Below are positions 27,482 to 38,165 of a stretch of 64,000 nucleotides of DNA, in pieces; within the stretch, counting starts at the first letter, position 1; every line of letters starts with the position of its first letter. Source of the stretch: Buttiauxella sp. A111 (lineage in GTDB: Bacteria > Pseudomonadota > Gammaproteobacteria > Enterobacterales > Enterobacteriaceae); contig NZ_BJFN01000003.1 in NCBI RefSeq assembly GCF_014189855.1, positions 579,282-643,281 on the forward strand. The letters are read 5' to 3'. A program made the position numbers and the translations under genes. The notes under the pieces are model-generated. The model had not been told where the DNA came from, ran no database searches, and saw only the letters and a program-made list of their open reading frames with translations.

Positions 27482-28585
27482 TTAGTTAACAATCATATCG
27501 TCACGATGAACGGCTACTGGGCCATACTCGTAGCCAAGTATTTCACCGATCTGTTGAGAGTGATGACCAGCAATACGACGCAAAGCGTCGCTATTGTATC
27601 GACATACACCATGAGCAATATCGCGCCCTTCAAGGCTGCGAATGCGGATAACTTCGCCACGAGAAAAGTTTCCAGTAACGTTTTTGATGCCCTTTGGCAA
27701 CAGGGAGCTTCCGCGTTCGAGGATAGCTGCAAGCGCGCCATCATCAACCGTAATCTCACCCGCAGGAGGTGCACCAAATATCCAACGCTTGCGGTTTTCT
27801 AATGGCGACTGTTGGGCATGGAAACGGGTCCCTACTGGCGTCCCCGCCATAACATCACCAATCACCCCAGGTTTGCTACCGGCCGCAATCACAACGTCGA
27901 TACCCGCGCGACAGGCAACATCAGCAGCCTGCAACTTCGTGCCCATACCGCCCGTTCCAAGCCCTGAAACACTATCACCTGCTATCGCTCGAAGTGCGTC
28001 ATCAATGCCGTGAACTTCTTTAATGAGCTCTGCTTCTGGGTTATTACGTGGGTCAGCAGTAAACAACCCTTGTTGGTCGGTCAGCAGTAATAGTTTATCG
28101 GCACCAGCCAAAATAGCTGCCAGCGCAGAAAGATTGTCATTATCACCAACTTTGATTTCTGCGGTCGCAACAGCATCGTTTTCATTGATTATCGGTACGA
28201 TGTTGTTATCAAGCAATGCACGCAAAGTGTCTCGCGCATTCAAGAAACGCTCACGATCTTCCATATCGGCACGGGTCAGTAGCATCTGTCCAACATGAAT
28301 GCCGTAAATAGAAAATAGCTGTTCCCAAAGCTGGATCAATCGACTTTGGCCAACCGCCGCCAGTAATTGCTTGGATGCAATCGTTGCGGGCAGTTCGGGG
28401 TAACCTAAATGCTCGCGCCCCGCAGCAATCGCCCCGGAGGTCACAATAACAATGCGATGCCCGCAGGCATGAAGTTGTGCGCACTGGCGCACCAGCTCAA
28501 CAATATGAGCTCTATTCAGGCGGCGCGAGCCACCGGTTAATACGCTAGTGCCTAGTTTTACCACCAGCGTCTGGCTGTCACTCAT
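27482..28585 (-). CDS. proB: Glutamate 5-kinase
   Basis: 367 residues from [32 protein letters not shown], identical in length to E. coli ProB. An amino-acid-kinase domain ([39 protein letters not shown]) is followed by a C-terminal PUA domain (about 275-360). It phosphorylates glutamate and is the proline-feedback-inhibited first step. Divergent from phoE with 296 bp between; a Pho-box-like sequence in that region points toward proB but is more likely an upstream element for phoE. Confidence 0.97.
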   Translation of the reverse strand: MSDSQTLVVKLGTSVLTGGSRRLNRAHIVELVRQCAQLHACGHRIVIVTSGAIAAGREHLGYPELPATIASKQLLAAVGQSRLIQLWEQLFSIYGIHVGQMLLTRADMEDRERFLNARDTLRALLDNNIVPIINENDAVATAEIKVGDNDNLSALAAILAGADKLLLLTDQQGLFTADPRNNPEAELIKEVHGIDDALRAIAGDSVSGLGTGGMGTKLQAADVACRAGIDVVIAAGSKPGVIGDVMAGTPVGTRFHAQQSPLENRKRWIFGAPPAGEITVDDGALAAILERGSSLLPKGIKNVTGNFSRGEVIRIRSLEGRDIAHGVCRYNSDALRRIAGHHSQQIGEILGYEYGPVAVHRDDMIVN

Positions 28586-28723
28586 GATTCTCTGCCGTTT
28601 CAACGAAATTGGAAAAATTAAAATGCCAGATGACGTTGTAACAGGAGTGACGCAGCTTGCCAACAGGCTCGGAAGGAAAATAGGGATCCAGAGGAAAAAT
28701 GATCGGAAAACGTAGCGGTAAAT

Positions 28724-28742
28724 TTTTACAGTTTTATGACAA
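28724..28742 (-). promoter_or_regulatory. Inverted upstream Pho box
   Basis: On the minus strand the sequence TTGTCATAAAACTGTAAAA matches two CTGTCAT-type half sites with the 11-bp PhoB period. It lies about 140 bp upstream of phoE in reverse orientation. E. coli phoE is known to carry an inverted upstream pho box that boosts expression, so this is probably its counterpart. Confidence 0.65.
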
Positions 28743-28779
28743 ATATAAATAATTACGTTTATTTAAACTTTCTCTTACT

Positions 28780-28811
28780 TTGTCATAAATGTTTCATCTC
28801 CAGACGATAAA
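28780..28811 (+). promoter_or_regulatory. phoE-proximal Pho box and -10
   Basis: TTGTCATAAATGTTTCAT (28780-28797) gives two PhoB half sites 11 bp apart, replacing the -35, with a plausible -10 GATAAA at 28806-28811. This is the normal layout of a PhoB-activated promoter and identifies the porin downstream as phosphate-starvation controlled. Confidence 0.7.
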
Positions 28812-28881
28812 ACTCTCTGCGTTTTTTAACGGGATCTCTCCTGATTAAATTTTTAGCGCGTAGACACTAATGGGATGAAAA

Positions 28882-29982
28882 ATGAATAAAAGCATGTTGG
28901 CAGTAATGGTATTGGGTTTTCTGGCGTCATCAACTTCTTCGCAGGCAGCGGAAATTTATAATAAAGATGGCAATAAACTCGACCTTTACGGAAAAGTAAA
29001 AGCTGAACACTATCTGAGTGATAATAATTCTGTAGATGGCGATCAGTCTTATGTTCGTCTGGGCTTTAAAGGCCAGACACAAATTAACGATCAGTTAACG
29101 GGTTTTGGTCAGTGGGAATATCAAGTTGCTGCTAACAAAGTTGAAGGTGATGTTAACACCACCAAAACTCGTCTGGCATTTGCTGGGTTAAAAGCGGGTG
29201 ATATCGGTTCTTTCGATTATGGCCGTAACTATGGTGTGCTCTATAACATCGCATCTTATACAGATATGATGCCTGAGTTTGGTGACGACTCTTACACTAA
29301 AACCGATAACTTCATGACTGGCCGTGCTAACGGTGTGGCAACCTATCGTAATAACACTTTCTTTGGCCTGGTTGATGGCCTGAAACTCGCCTTGCAATAT
29401 CAGGGAAAAAACGAGAGCGATGGACGTGCAACTAGCAAGCAAAATGGCGACGGATTCGGTACTTCACTGTCATATGACATTGCAGATACGGGTCTGACTA
29501 TCGGTGCTGGTTATGCTAATTCCAATCGCACTTTGGCACAAAAAAACCTGGCGGTGGGTACGGGTGATAATGCCGAAGCCTGGACAACGGGCTTGAAATA
29601 CGATGATCACAATGTTTATCTGGCAGCAATGTATGCTGAAACGCGTAATATGACGCCAATTTCTGGTACTGCATCTATTAATGGTGTTAACAGAAGCATC
29701 AACGGTTTTGCAAATAAAAACCAGGCCTTCGAAGTCATTGCACAATATCAGTTTGACTTTGGACTGCGTCCATCCCTGGGCTATGTCCAGTCAAAAGGTA
29801 AGGATATTGAAGGCGTGGGCGATGCGGACCTGGTGAAATATATTGATGTGGCTGCCACTTATTATTTCAATAAAAACATGTCAGCTTTTGTTGATTACAA
29901 AATTAACCAGTTGAGCGATGACAATGCACTTAATCTGAACAACGATGATGTTGTCGCATTAGGCTTGGTTTATCAGTTCTAA
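28882..29982 (+). CDS. phoE: Phosphoporin PhoE
   Basis: 366 residues: signal peptide ([22 protein letters not shown]), mature start [25 protein letters not shown], sixteen-strand general porin pattern and C-terminal VYQF. It belongs to the OmpC/OmpF/PhoE group; the stretch [21 protein letters not shown], the location divergent from proB, and the Pho boxes point to PhoE, an anion-preferring trimeric outer-membrane channel. Relative to E. coli PhoE there is extra sequence in a late surface loop (about residues 255-275, [17 protein letters not shown]), a region that is variable and exposed to phage. GGGA lies before the ATG. Confidence 0.92.
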   Translation: MNKSMLAVMVLGFLASSTSSQAAEIYNKDGNKLDLYGKVKAEHYLSDNNSVDGDQSYVRLGFKGQTQINDQLTGFGQWEYQVAANKVEGDVNTTKTRLAFAGLKAGDIGSFDYGRNYGVLYNIASYTDMMPEFGDDSYTKTDNFMTGRANGVATYRNNTFFGLVDGLKLALQYQGKNESDGRATSKQNGDGFGTSLSYDIADTGLTIGAGYANSNRTLAQKNLAVGTGDNAEAWTTGLKYDDHNVYLAAMYAETRNMTPISGTASINGVNRSINGFANKNQAFEVIAQYQFDFGLRPSLGYVQSKGKDIEGVGDADLVKYIDVAATYYFNKNMSAFVDYKINQLSDDNALNLNNDDVVALGLVYQF

Positions 29983-29991
29983 GAGTCTGAC

Positions 29992-30026
29992 AAAAAAGCC
30001 CCACTCATTAAGTGGGGCTTTTTTTT
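29992..30026. terminator. Strong bidirectional terminator between phoE and crl
   Basis: aaaaaagccccact / agtggggctttttttt, an 8-bp GC-rich stem extended by A/T pairing and ending in a run of eight T. The crl stop codon touches its right edge. Confidence 0.92.
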
Positions 30027-30426
30027 ATGCTGATAATTTTACCGGTTTTTCCGCAAAATCTTGTGCAGGTACCAGTTCAAGATCCAGTGTGCTTAATAAC
30101 TCACGCAAACGCTCGTGGAAACCACGCAGTGTTTGCTCAAGTCTTTCATCCACTTCTTTGTCTTTTGTTGCCGTCGCAGTCCATTTACCGTCTTTGTCGA
30201 ACAAACCAAACTGGTAGGTGTAGGTAAATTGTTTTTCCTGAGCTTCCAACTCCATCCACCAGCCCCAGAATTCACGCTTCTCAGGTGCAGGCTTTACGTT
30301 GACGCACACAGCCAGGCAATCGAAGAAGAAACGGTTATCTTCACATTGCTCTTCCCGGATATATGGGCCAAGCGAGGCAAATTTTTTAATCAATCTACTT
30401 TTCGGGTGTCCACTTGGTAACGTCAT
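30025..30426 (-). CDS. crl: Sigma factor-binding protein Crl
   Basis: 133 residues, the exact E. coli length, starting [43 protein letters not shown] and holding WGWWMELEA. Crl binds sigma-S and helps it assemble with core RNA polymerase, favouring curli, cellulose and other stationary-phase genes; dgcC and iraP elsewhere in this window belong to the same regulatory network. AGGAG precedes the ATG. Confidence 0.95.
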   Translation of the reverse strand: MTLPSGHPKSRLIKKFASLGPYIREEQCEDNRFFFDCLAVCVNVKPAPEKREFWGWWMELEAQEKQFTYTYQFGLFDKDGKWTATATKDKEVDERLEQTLRGFHERLRELLSTLDLELVPAQDFAEKPVKLSA

Positions 30427-30483
30427 TCCGATCTCCTGTTGTGAAGCATCTGTTTTACCAAACCAACAAAATTTAGCAAATCA

Positions 30484-31731
30484 TTAACGTAATCTCTGCT
30501 TGATCCATCCAGTAATTTCTTTCAGCGCTTTGTCAAAGTTGCGATACACCGGGTTAAATGGGATCGCTAACAACTTACCATCCGCAGATGACGAGGTGAT
30601 TAAACGAGAATCGTCTTCCGGGCTGAACGGATCGTTCGCCCAGTAACCCGATAACATAGGTGTTGGACAATGACGCCCTAATAGCCCCTGAGTTTTTAGC
30701 GAGTAGCGGTTCAACTCTACGCGTAACGCATTGTCAGATGCATCGTGCATTCCCAGACGGCTCGCCAACACATCAATATACATCTCCGGCACCTGAGCCT
30801 GACGTGATGCATCACTCAATAAACTATGAACAACCGGGCCAAGGCATGCAACGGCCTTCAAACGAGGCGCCTCGATATACCCCAAACGCACCGCGACATT
30901 TGCCCCAAAACGGAAACCAAACGCCGCCACGCGGGTGTGGTCTATCCAGGGAATATTGGGCAGAGCTTTCAAAACATGCTGGTGTAACAGACTCGAATCC
31001 TGAGTCAGTTTCCATTTTGAAGAAAATCCGACGGATGGCATATCGATGGTTAACATCGCGATACCTTCGGGCGCAAAATATTTCTCGAATAAAGTGTAAT
31101 AATCGCTTTGCAACGCATCCAGACCGCCGCAAATCAGTACCGTTGGGAATGGACCTTCCCCTCCTTTTGGCACATGAAGGAACCCTGTTATCGCACCGCC
31201 GCCAGGAATAGTAAATTCCAGTTCACGCAAGCCGCCAGAGAGACGTGGGGCTGCTTCTTCGTAGGCTCGATTTGCCAAAACTTGAGCCTGTTCGGCAAGT
31301 TGGTCACCTTTCAGGTGGGGATAGGCAGCAATACTGTAAAGATTGGCAGCCTGTAACCAATATTTGCCGCTAAGAACTTTATCGGTCTCCTGGTTGGCTC
31401 GCTGCTGCCAAAGCATTGCCTGCTTCGACCATTCAAAAATCCAGTTTCCACTGCGGTAACCGACAACCGTATCAAACAGATCGGCATTAGTGCGCTCAGC
31501 TGGATTAACCGCAATGCGAGCCTGCACTTCAAGAATTTCACGTGGATCGACACCCCGCCAAACCCACAACAGGCGGTTAATCATGCGATACCAGTGAGGA
31601 ACAGATTTACCGTCCAGAGCAGACTGGATAACGGGGGCAGTTTGGTGTTGAGCGCGACGAACTAAAGTCGATGTCTCGGGATGCTTAAATCGGGGTTTAA
31701 ATAGCGTTTCGCTAAGGTTGGCCTGTACCAT
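30484..31731 (-). CDS. frsA: Fermentation-respiration switch protein FrsA (YafA)
   Basis: 415 residues from [27 protein letters not shown], near the 414 of E. coli FrsA. An alpha/beta-hydrolase region shows [20 protein letters not shown] and [20 protein letters not shown], in which the usual nucleophile Ser is replaced (GFRFG), as in other FrsA proteins. FrsA binds unphosphorylated EIIA-Glc and shifts cells toward fermentation; an esterase or pyruvate decarboxylase role has been debated. The start is fixed by similarity; an upstream extension of 47 codons is not conserved. Confidence 0.94.
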   Translation of the reverse strand: MVQANLSETLFKPRFKHPETSTLVRRAQHQTAPVIQSALDGKSVPHWYRMINRLLWVWRGVDPREILEVQARIAVNPAERTNADLFDTVVGYRSGNWIFEWSKQAMLWQQRANQETDKVLSGKYWLQAANLYSIAAYPHLKGDQLAEQAQVLANRAYEEAAPRLSGGLRELEFTIPGGGAITGFLHVPKGGEGPFPTVLICGGLDALQSDYYTLFEKYFAPEGIAMLTIDMPSVGFSSKWKLTQDSSLLHQHVLKALPNIPWIDHTRVAAFGFRFGANVAVRLGYIEAPRLKAVACLGPVVHSLLSDASRQAQVPEMYIDVLASRLGMHDASDNALRVELNRYSLKTQGLLGRHCPTPMLSGYWANDPFSPEDDSRLITSSSADGKLLAIPFNPVYRNFDKALKEITGWIKQRLR

Positions 31732-31786
31732 CGCCTTCTGCCTCCATATAAACGTCAGGAATGCAGCTATTGTACTCTGTCGGCAA

Positions 31787-31820
31787 CCAAATAACACAAA
31801 CGCCCGGCATTGCCGGGCGT
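31787..31820 (-). terminator. Probable terminator downstream of gpt
   Basis: On the minus strand acgcccggc/gccgggcgt forms a 9-bp GC-rich stem with a 3-nt loop, followed by TTTGTGTTATTT. It lies on the far side of the ERIC element from gpt and just upstream of frsA. Confidence 0.6.
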
Positions 31821-31843
31821 AAATCAGTGCAAATATCGAAATG

Positions 31844-32042
31844 TATAACCTAAATCTTTTGAGTTGCAGCAAGGCGGCAAGCGCTGTTCAAATCTGTCTG
31901 GAACAGATTTGAACAGCGCTTGCGCTGGCCCGAAGGGTGAGCCTCATGGACGAGGCTCATAATCCCCAGGAGCTTACTCAAGTAAGTGACTGGGGTGAAT
32001 GAGTGCAGCCAACACCGCTGTGGCTCAAAGGATGACGGTTAT
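31844..32042. repeat. ERIC-like element, copy 2, with internal insertion
   Basis: About 199 bp. The ends and core (gagttgcagcaaggcggcaag; aatccccaggagcttact; gtgactggggtgaatgagtg) match the other two copies, but about 75 bp (roughly 31882-31960) are inserted after the left arm. The insert contains a perfect 17-bp inverted repeat (gcgctgttcaaatctgt / acagatttgaacagcgc) and a second stem gagcctc/gaggctc. The right end coincides with the gpt stop codon. Confidence 0.8.
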
Positions 32043-32500
32043 TAACGGCCAGCTAAAGGTGGTACAAACACCACGCCCATATCCCACGGCTGTTCAATCC
32101 AGGTATCCTGCGGGATATCGATAACGTAATCGTCAACCAAAGGCTGACCTGCAGGCTTAGCGAAGATAGTGACAAAATGCGCTTTTGGATACATTTCACG
32201 GATAGCCACTGCGGTGCCGCCAGTATCTACCAGGTCATCAATAACGATGAAGCCTTCACCATCACCTTCAGCACGTTTCAGCACAGTGAGTTCGCGCTGG
32301 TTGTCGTGGTCATAGCTGGAGATACAAACGGTATCAACATGACGAATCCCCAATTCACGTGCCAGCAGTGCGCCAGGAACCAAGCCGCCACGGCTAACGG
32401 CAATAATGCCTTTCCACTGTTCAGCAGGAAGCAGACGGCTTGCCAGCTTACGCGCGTGAATCTGCAACATGTCCCAGGTGACGATGTATTTTTCGCTCAT
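32042..32500 (-). CDS. gpt: Xanthine-guanine phosphoribosyltransferase
   Basis: 152 residues, same length as E. coli Gpt. The PRPP-binding loop [24 protein letters not shown] and [16 protein letters not shown] are intact. It salvages xanthine and guanine to XMP and GMP at the inner face of the membrane. The protein ends FVPPLAGR and its TAA stop overlaps the end of the ERIC element, so the repeat landed exactly at the gene's edge without changing the protein. Divergent from pepD. Confidence 0.97.
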   Translation of the reverse strand: MSEKYIVTWDMLQIHARKLASRLLPAEQWKGIIAVSRGGLVPGALLARELGIRHVDTVCISSYDHDNQRELTVLKRAEGDGEGFIVIDDLVDTGGTAVAIREMYPKAHFVTIFAKPAGQPLVDDYVIDIPQDTWIEQPWDMGVVFVPPLAGR

Positions 32501-32765
32501 GTGAAATTATCCCAGCCAGTTATTAACGGCTTAAAAATGTTCAAAGGGGTTTTGGTTGCGCGAGATTATAGAGATCTGGCGCACTAAAAACCAGTGCTGT
32601 GGGCTCGCCCCCTTCGTTTTTACGTGCTTTAGATCGTCATAGCGTGAGTTAAAGTGGTATTCTCAAGCCAGCACACAATGCTTACTTGTGTTGTATTTCA
32701 TTTAGATCAATCCTGGTCTCTGCTTACCAAAATAGTCGGCAGAGTCGATGTCAAGGAGACTTATC

Positions 32766-34223
32766 GTGTCTGAATTGTCTCAATTATCTCCGCAACCGCT
32801 GTGGGATATTTTTGCCAAAATCTGTTCTATTCCGCACCCTTCTTATCATGAAGAACAACTTGCGGAACATATTCTGTCCTGGGCAAAAGAAAAAGGCCTT
32901 CATGTAGAGCGCGACCAGGTCGGCAATATCCTGATCCGTAAACCTGCAACTGCGGGCATGGAAAACCGTAAAGCGGTGGTCCTGCAGGCTCACCTTGATA
33001 TGGTGCCGCAGAAAAATAACGACACTGTCCATGATTTCACCAAAGATCCGATTCAACCGTACATTGACGGTGAGTGGATTAAAGCGCGCGGAACTACGCT
33101 GGGCGCAGATAACGGTATTGGTATGGCGTCCGCTCTGGCGGTGCTGGCAGATGATTCGGTATCTCATGGCCCATTAGAAGTTCTGCTTACCATGACTGAA
33201 GAAGCCGGTATGGACGGTGCTTTTGGTCTGCAAGCGGGCTGGTTGCAAGCTGATATTCTGATCAACACCGACTCTGAAGAAGAAGGTGAGATCTATATGG
33301 GTTGTGCTGGTGGGATTGATTTTATCTCCACTCTGCCACTGCAACGCGAAGCGATTCCTGCCGGTTACGAAACCTTTAAGCTGACCATCAAAGGTCTGAA
33401 AGGTGGTCACTCAGGTGGTGAAATCCATTTGGGTCTGGGCAACGCAAACAAATTGCTGGCTCGTTTCCTGTTCGCTCACGCAGCAGAACTGGATGCTCGT
33501 TTGATTGATCTGAACGGCGGTACGCTGCGCAATGCTATTCCACGTGAAGGCTTTGCTACCCTGGCCGTTCCGGCAGATAAAGCAGCGCAGCTGGAATTAC
33601 TGGCTAACAAGTTCCTTTCGATTCTGAAAAATGAACTGGCAGCCGTCGAGAAAAACATCACAGTTTTACTCGAGACAGTCACTACAGACAAGAAAGCGCT
33701 GACTGCGAAAAGTCGCGACACTTTCCTGAGTCTGCTGAACGCAATGCCAAATGGTGTAATCCGTAATTCCGATGCAGTAAAAGGCGTTGTGGAAACCTCA
33801 CTGAACGTAGGTGTGGTCACAATGACTGACGAAAGCGCAGAAATCATCTGCCTGATTCGTTCACTGATTGATAGCGGTAAAGATTACGTGGTTGGCATGC
33901 TCCACGCTTTGGGCCAGCTCGCTGGCGCGCAAACCGTGGCGAAAGGCAGCTACCCTGGCTGGCAGCCGGATGCAAACTCACCAGTTATGCATTTGGTTCG
34001 TGAAACATACCAGAAGCTGTTCAATAAGACTCCGAACATCATGGTCATCCATGCGGGTCTGGAATGTGGTCTGTTTAAGAAACCTTACCCAGATATGGAT
34101 ATGGTTTCCATTGGGCCGACCATCACGGGTCCACATTCTCCTGATGAACAAGTTCATATCGAAAGCGTAGGTCAATACTGGATCTTGCTGACAGAATTGC
34201 TGAAAGCCATTCCTGCTAAGTAA
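32766..34223 (+). CDS. pepD: Cytosol nonspecific dipeptidase (peptidase D)
   Basis: 485 residues with a GTG start at 32766, six to seven bases after AAGGAG; this gives SELSQLSPQPLWDIFAKICSIPHPSYHEEQ exactly as in E. coli PepD. It is a di-zinc M20 family peptidase: LQAHLDMVP, TLGADNGIGMA, TMTEEAGMDGAFG, NTDSEEEGEI and the late HAGLECG. It hydrolyses many dipeptides, including carnosine-like ones, in the cytoplasm. Confidence 0.97.
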   Translation: MSELSQLSPQPLWDIFAKICSIPHPSYHEEQLAEHILSWAKEKGLHVERDQVGNILIRKPATAGMENRKAVVLQAHLDMVPQKNNDTVHDFTKDPIQPYIDGEWIKARGTTLGADNGIGMASALAVLADDSVSHGPLEVLLTMTEEAGMDGAFGLQAGWLQADILINTDSEEEGEIYMGCAGGIDFISTLPLQREAIPAGYETFKLTIKGLKGGHSGGEIHLGLGNANKLLARFLFAHAAELDARLIDLNGGTLRNAIPREGFATLAVPADKAAQLELLANKFLSILKNELAAVEKNITVLLETVTTDKKALTAKSRDTFLSLLNAMPNGVIRNSDAVKGVVETSLNVGVVTMTDESAEIICLIRSLIDSGKDYVVGMLHALGQLAGAQTVAKGSYPGWQPDANSPVMHLVRETYQKLFNKTPNIMVIHAGLECGLFKKPYPDMDMVSIGPTITGPHSPDEQVHIESVGQYWILLTELLKAIPAK

Positions 34224-34232
34224 GCACTAAAT

Positions 34233-34292
34233 AACCCTCATTCTGGCCTTCTCCCTCAGGGAGAAGGAGAAAACCGAGTGAGGGTTTTTTTA
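34233..34292. terminator. Nested palindrome/terminator between pepD and dinB
   Basis: Outer arms aaccctca / tgagggtt enclose an inner perfect stem ccttctccct/agggagaagg (34247-34267), followed by a run of seven T on the pepD strand. The same CCCTC...TCTCCCT type of palindrome recurs at 43515-43597. Confidence 0.75.
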
Positions 34293-35345
34293 TAGCCCCA
34301 GCACCAGTTGACGCTCCATCTGCGGGTCCAGCAAAGTCACATGCAAACCCACTAACCTTACCCCTCGCCCACCCCGGCGTTCTTCCCATGTTTTCTTCGC
34401 AGTTGAGATTAAATCGGCTTTATTTAGCTGCGGCCAGACATGTTCCTGGGTGGTCTGCTGGAAATCTTTAAATTTGAGTTTGATACCCTGCCTGGCAATC
34501 AGTAAGTCCGGTTTAACCTTTTTCAAACGTCGTTCAAGTTCTGGGTAAAGCTGTTCAATGATGGCCTCGCATTCATGCCACTCATGAATATCTTCAGCGA
34601 GCGTTTTCTCAACGCCAACCGATTTACGTTGCCGTTCGTTATTAATTTCACGTTCATCTATTCCCTGGCTTCGCTCCCATAACACGCGCCCGAATTTACC
34701 AAACCGTTTAAGTAACGAGGCGAGATCGGTGCTCTGCACATCAGCACAGGTACGTAATCCCAAACTCTCCAGTTTTCCCGCCGTGACTTTGCCGACGCCT
34801 GGAATTTTGCCAAGCGGCAGGGTTTGCAAAAACGCGGGAATTTCCTCCGGAGTGATCACGTATTGCCCGTTGGGTTTATTAAGGTCAGAAGCGATTTTGG
34901 CGAGGAATTTTACCGGGGCGATACCCGCAGAAGCGGTGAGATTAAGTTCGTCCGAAATTGCCTGACGAATTTCCTTTGCCATGAGCGTTGCAGACCCCAG
35001 GCAGTTCAGACTATCGGTGACATCCAGATAAGCCTCATCCAGTGACAGCGGTTCGATAAGTGTGGTGTATCGGCTAAAAATTTCACGGATATGATTTGAA
35101 GCTTCTTTGTATGCTTCAAAGCGCCCCGGTAAAAGAGTCAGGTGTGGACATAATTTGAGTGCCATAGCTGTCGACATCGCGCTATGCACACCAAACTTTC
35201 GGGCTGGATAATTTGCTGTACTGATGACGCCACGTCGTTGTGCACTCCCGCCGATTGCCAACGGGACATCCCGCAATGCAGGGTTATCACGCATCTCAAC
35301 AGCTGCAAAAAAGCAGTCCATATCAACATGAATGATTTTACGCAT
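34290..35345 (-). CDS. dinB: DNA polymerase IV
   Basis: 351 residues, as in E. coli, from [33 protein letters not shown]. The Y-family catalytic acidics are visible: D8 in HVDMDCFF and D103-E104 in SLDEAYLDV; the little-finger domain ends [13 protein letters not shown] (MERQLVLGL) with the beta-clamp-binding C terminus. It carries out error-prone translesion synthesis. A LexA box lies just upstream (35369-35384). The yafNOP toxin-antitoxin genes that follow dinB in E. coli are absent; the gene is convergent with pepD. Confidence 0.97.
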   Translation of the reverse strand: MRKIIHVDMDCFFAAVEMRDNPALRDVPLAIGGSAQRRGVISTANYPARKFGVHSAMSTAMALKLCPHLTLLPGRFEAYKEASNHIREIFSRYTTLIEPLSLDEAYLDVTDSLNCLGSATLMAKEIRQAISDELNLTASAGIAPVKFLAKIASDLNKPNGQYVITPEEIPAFLQTLPLGKIPGVGKVTAGKLESLGLRTCADVQSTDLASLLKRFGKFGRVLWERSQGIDEREINNERQRKSVGVEKTLAEDIHEWHECEAIIEQLYPELERRLKKVKPDLLIARQGIKLKFKDFQQTTQEHVWPQLNKADLISTAKKTWEERRGGRGVRLVGLHVTLLDPQMERQLVLGL

Positions 35346-35368
35346 ACGTATTCGCACCAGTTACATAA

Positions 35369-35384
35369 CTGGATAAGTATACAG
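35369..35384 (-). promoter_or_regulatory. LexA (SOS) box of dinB
   Basis: CTGGATAAGTATACAG fits CTG-N10-CAG with the usual A/T-rich centre and flanking aa/tt, 23 bp upstream of the dinB start. It implies SOS induction of Pol IV. Confidence 0.85.
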
Positions 35385-35410
35385 TTAAAATAAATAAAGA
35401 GGAAAGTCTT

Positions 35411-35442
35411 AGGGAAAGAAACCTCCCGACAATGCGGGAGGT
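35411..35442 (-). terminator. Terminator of the nqr operon
   Basis: Stem acctcccg / cgggaggt with a 6-nt loop, then ttctttccct on the minus strand, 10 bp past the nqrM stop and before dinB. Confidence 0.65.
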
Positions 35443-35451
35443 CTTAGTCGA

Positions 35452-35676
35452 TTACAAGATGCGGTTTTGCTGAAGTTTTGCCTGCCGCTCAGCTTTCGCG
35501 ATGCGCTTCTTACGAGCATCACAAGGTTCAGGACAGTTGCAGACTTTCTCCATGCCTAGTGCGGCAATGCCACCACAGCTACCCTGAAGCGTTTTGCGCT
35601 TCACGATAACACCCAGTGACATTCCAAATATCACCAGAAGAAATATAACGAAGGTGGCTAAAAACAGTGTCAGCAT
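35452..35676 (-). CDS. nqrM: Na+-NQR maturation protein NqrM
   Basis: 74 residues: one N-terminal membrane segment (about 2-25) then four cysteines (C34, C46, C48, C52) in GSCGGIAALGMEKVCNCPEPC. NqrM (DUF539) is needed to deliver iron to the cysteine site formed between NqrD and NqrE. In related bacteria apbE sits between nqrF and nqrM; here only 11 bp separate the two genes and apbE is absent. Confidence 0.9.
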   Translation of the reverse strand: MLTLFLATFVIFLLVIFGMSLGVIVKRKTLQGSCGGIAALGMEKVCNCPEPCDARKKRIAKAERQAKLQQNRIL

Positions 35677-35687
35677 AATGGCTCCCG

Positions 35688-36911
35688 TCAGCCGCCAAAG
35701 TCGTCGAGCATGATATTTTCATCCTCTACGCCAAGATCTTTAAGCATTTTAATAACTGCAGCATTCATCATCGGCGGCCCACACATATAGAACTCACAGT
35801 CTTCTGGTGCCGGGTGGCTGCGAAGATAGTTTTCCAATAATACGTTGTGGATGAAACCGGTGTAACCCGTCCAGTTATCTTCTGGCTGTGGATCAGAAAG
35901 GGCAACATTGAACGTGAAATTCGGGTTTTCCTGCGCCAGTTTTTCAAACTCTTCTTCGTAGAACATCTCGCGCAGAGAACGAGCCCCATACCAGAAACTG
36001 ATTTTACGCGTGCTATGAAGGCGTTTAAGCTGGTCAAAGATATGTGAACGCATTGGGGCCATACCTGCACCACCGCCAATGAACACCATTTCAGCGTCCG
36101 TATCTTTGGCAAAGAATTCACCAAACGGCCCGGAAATTGTCACTTTGTCACCCGCTTTCAACGACCAGATATAGGAGGACATTATCCCCGGTGGTGCATC
36201 TGGCACATTCGGCGGTGGCGTAGCAATACGCACGTTCAGCATGATAATGCCTTTCTCATCCGGGTAGTTCGCCATGGAGTAAGCGCGAACACAGGGCTCT
36301 TTCACCACAGATTTGAAGCGGAAAAGATTAAACTTATCCCAGTCACCGCGATATTCCTGCGGAACATCAAAGTCCTGGTAATTAACTTCGTGAGGTGGGC
36401 TTTCAATCTGGATATACCCCCCCGCACGGAACGGCACCACGTCACCATCAGGAATGCGCAGTTTGAGTTCTTTTATGAAAGTCGCCTTGTTATCGTTAGA
36501 GATAACTTCACACTCCCACTTTTTAACGCCAAAGATCTCTTCCGGAAGCTCGATTTTCATGTCTTGCTTAACAGCAACCTGACAGGCAAGGCGGCAGCCT
36601 TCTTTCGCTTCACGCTTAGTGATATGCGAAAGCTCGGTTGGCAGAATATCTCCACCACCTTCTTTAATTGTCACGCGGCATTGCCCGCAAGAACCACCGC
36701 CACCACAAGCAGAAGAGATAAAAATCCCCTGGCTTGAGAGTGTATTAAGCAGTTTGTCACCCGCCGGAGCATGAAACTGTTTGTCTGCTTCGTTGTTAAT
36801 CTCGATCAGCACATCACCGGAGTTCACAAGCTTTGACTTGGCAAACAAAATCAACAGAGCCAGAGCCAAAACAATGAGCGTGAACATCACCACGCCAAGA
36901 ATAATTTCCAT
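35688..36911 (-). CDS. nqrF: Na+-translocating NADH:quinone reductase subunit F
   Basis: 407 residues. One N-terminal membrane helix (about 3-25), a plant-type 2Fe-2S domain with C69, C75, C78 and C110 ([20 protein letters not shown]), then FAD- and NADH-binding ferredoxin-reductase domains ([46 protein letters not shown]). It is the NADH entry point of Na+-NQR. 12 bp behind nqrE in a six-gene operon. Confidence 0.96.
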   Translation of the reverse strand: MEIILGVVMFTLIVLALALLILFAKSKLVNSGDVLIEINNEADKQFHAPAGDKLLNTLSSQGIFISSACGGGGSCGQCRVTIKEGGGDILPTELSHITKREAKEGCRLACQVAVKQDMKIELPEEIFGVKKWECEVISNDNKATFIKELKLRIPDGDVVPFRAGGYIQIESPPHEVNYQDFDVPQEYRGDWDKFNLFRFKSVVKEPCVRAYSMANYPDEKGIIMLNVRIATPPPNVPDAPPGIMSSYIWSLKAGDKVTISGPFGEFFAKDTDAEMVFIGGGAGMAPMRSHIFDQLKRLHSTRKISFWYGARSLREMFYEEEFEKLAQENPNFTFNVALSDPQPEDNWTGYTGFIHNVLLENYLRSHPAPEDCEFYMCGPPMMNAAVIKMLKDLGVEDENIMLDDFGG

Positions 36912-36923
36912 ACGTTTTCGCCC

Positions 36924-37520
36924 TTACAGCTGCACACCGGAGAATGACATAAAGCCCAGCGCCATCAATCCAGTGGTGATAAAGGTAATTCCTAAGCCGC
37001 GCAATCCTGCGGGCACATTGGCATATTTCATTTTCTCGCGGATACCTGCCATCGCGACAATCGCCAGCATCCAGCCCACACCAGAGCCAACACCATAAAC
37101 AATGGATTCACCGAAGCTATAGTCACGCTGCACCATAAACGATACGCCACCAAAAATTGCGCAGTTAACGGTGATAAGCGGCAGGAAAATACCCAGCGCG
37201 TTGTAGAGAGCCGGGAAGAAACGATCAAGGATCATTTCGAGGATCTGCACCAACGCGGCAATCACACCAATGAAGGTAATGAAGTTCAGGAAGCTCAGGT
37301 CAACGCCTTCTACCAACGCGCCATCACGAAGAATCAGGTTATAAACCAGGTTATTCGCAGGGACAGCAATCCCTAAAACGACGGTTACCGCTACACCCAA
37401 ACCGAATGCAGTAGAGACTTTCTTGGAGACCGCAAGGAAGGTACACATACCAAGGAAGAACGCGAGCGCCATGTTCTCAATAAACACTGCGCGCACAAAC
37501 AGACTAATCATATGTTCCAT
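36924..37520 (-). CDS. nqrE: Na+-NQR subunit E
   Basis: 198 residues, six membrane helices, with C26 ([10 protein letters not shown]) and C120 ([11 protein letters not shown]), two of the ligands of the intramembrane iron site shared with NqrD. Part of the Na+ pump core. nqrD ends 6 bp upstream. Confidence 0.95.
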   Translation of the reverse strand: MEHMISLFVRAVFIENMALAFFLGMCTFLAVSKKVSTAFGLGVAVTVVLGIAVPANNLVYNLILRDGALVEGVDLSFLNFITFIGVIAALVQILEMILDRFFPALYNALGIFLPLITVNCAIFGGVSFMVQRDYSFGESIVYGVGSGVGWMLAIVAMAGIREKMKYANVPAGLRGLGITFITTGLMALGFMSFSGVQL

Positions 37521-37526
37521 AGTCAG

Positions 37527-38165
37527 TTAGTCCTTTTCCTGCTGCGCAGGCTTGAGCGTACGCAGGGCCCAGATAAGCAGGCCGATAATAAAGAATGCAC
37601 TCGGCGCGAGAAGGAACAGCCCGTTTGGCTGATACCAGCCACCGTTCTGCACCGTTTCAAACACCGTGATACCAAACAATTTACCACTGCCAATAAGCTC
37701 ACGCAGGAAGCCAACCAGCAGCAGAATCACGCCATATCCCAAGCCATTACCGATACCATCCATAAAGCTTGCCAACGGTGGCGACTTCATGGCGTACGCT
37801 TCAGCGCGCCCCATGACGATACAGTTGGTGATGATAAGGCCGACAAAGACCGAAAGTTGTTTGGAAATCTCGTAGGCGTAAGCGCGCAAAATCTGATCCA
37901 CAACGATAACCAACGAAGCAATGATCGCCATCTGCACAATAATTCGCACACTGTTTGGGATCAGGTTACGGATCATCGAGATGAACATGCTGGAAAACGC
38001 CGTCACCACGGTGACCGCAAGCGTCATGACAAACGCGGTTTCCAGCTTTGTGGTTACCGCCAGCGCCGAGCAGACGCCGAGTATTTGCAAGGCAATGGGG
38101 TTGTTATCTATCAACGGGCTAACCAGTACCCGTTTGACCTCTTTCATGTCTGAAATATCAGCCAT
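37527..38165 (-). CDS. nqrD: Na+-NQR subunit D
   Basis: 212 residues, six helices, with cysteines in [12 protein letters not shown] and [14 protein letters not shown] that pair with those of NqrE. The ATG at 38165 is chosen because AAGGAG lies about nine bases upstream and the encoded [18 protein letters not shown] matches family N termini. It overlaps the nqrC stop by 8 bp, showing tight translational coupling. Confidence 0.95.
   Translation of the reverse strand: MADISDMKEVKRVLVSPLIDNNPIALQILGVCSALAVTTKLETAFVMTLAVTVVTAFSSMFISMIRNLIPNSVRIIVQMAIIASLVIVVDQILRAYAYEISKQLSVFVGLIITNCIVMGRAEAYAMKSPPLASFMDGIGNGLGYGVILLLVGFLRELIGSGKLFGITVFETVQNGGWYQPNGLFLLAPSAFFIIGLLIWALRTLKPAQQEKD

Noticed and set aside
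37512..38153. 213-codon plus-strand frame
   Set aside because: Antisense to nqrD across its length; composition is that of a reversed membrane-protein gene.
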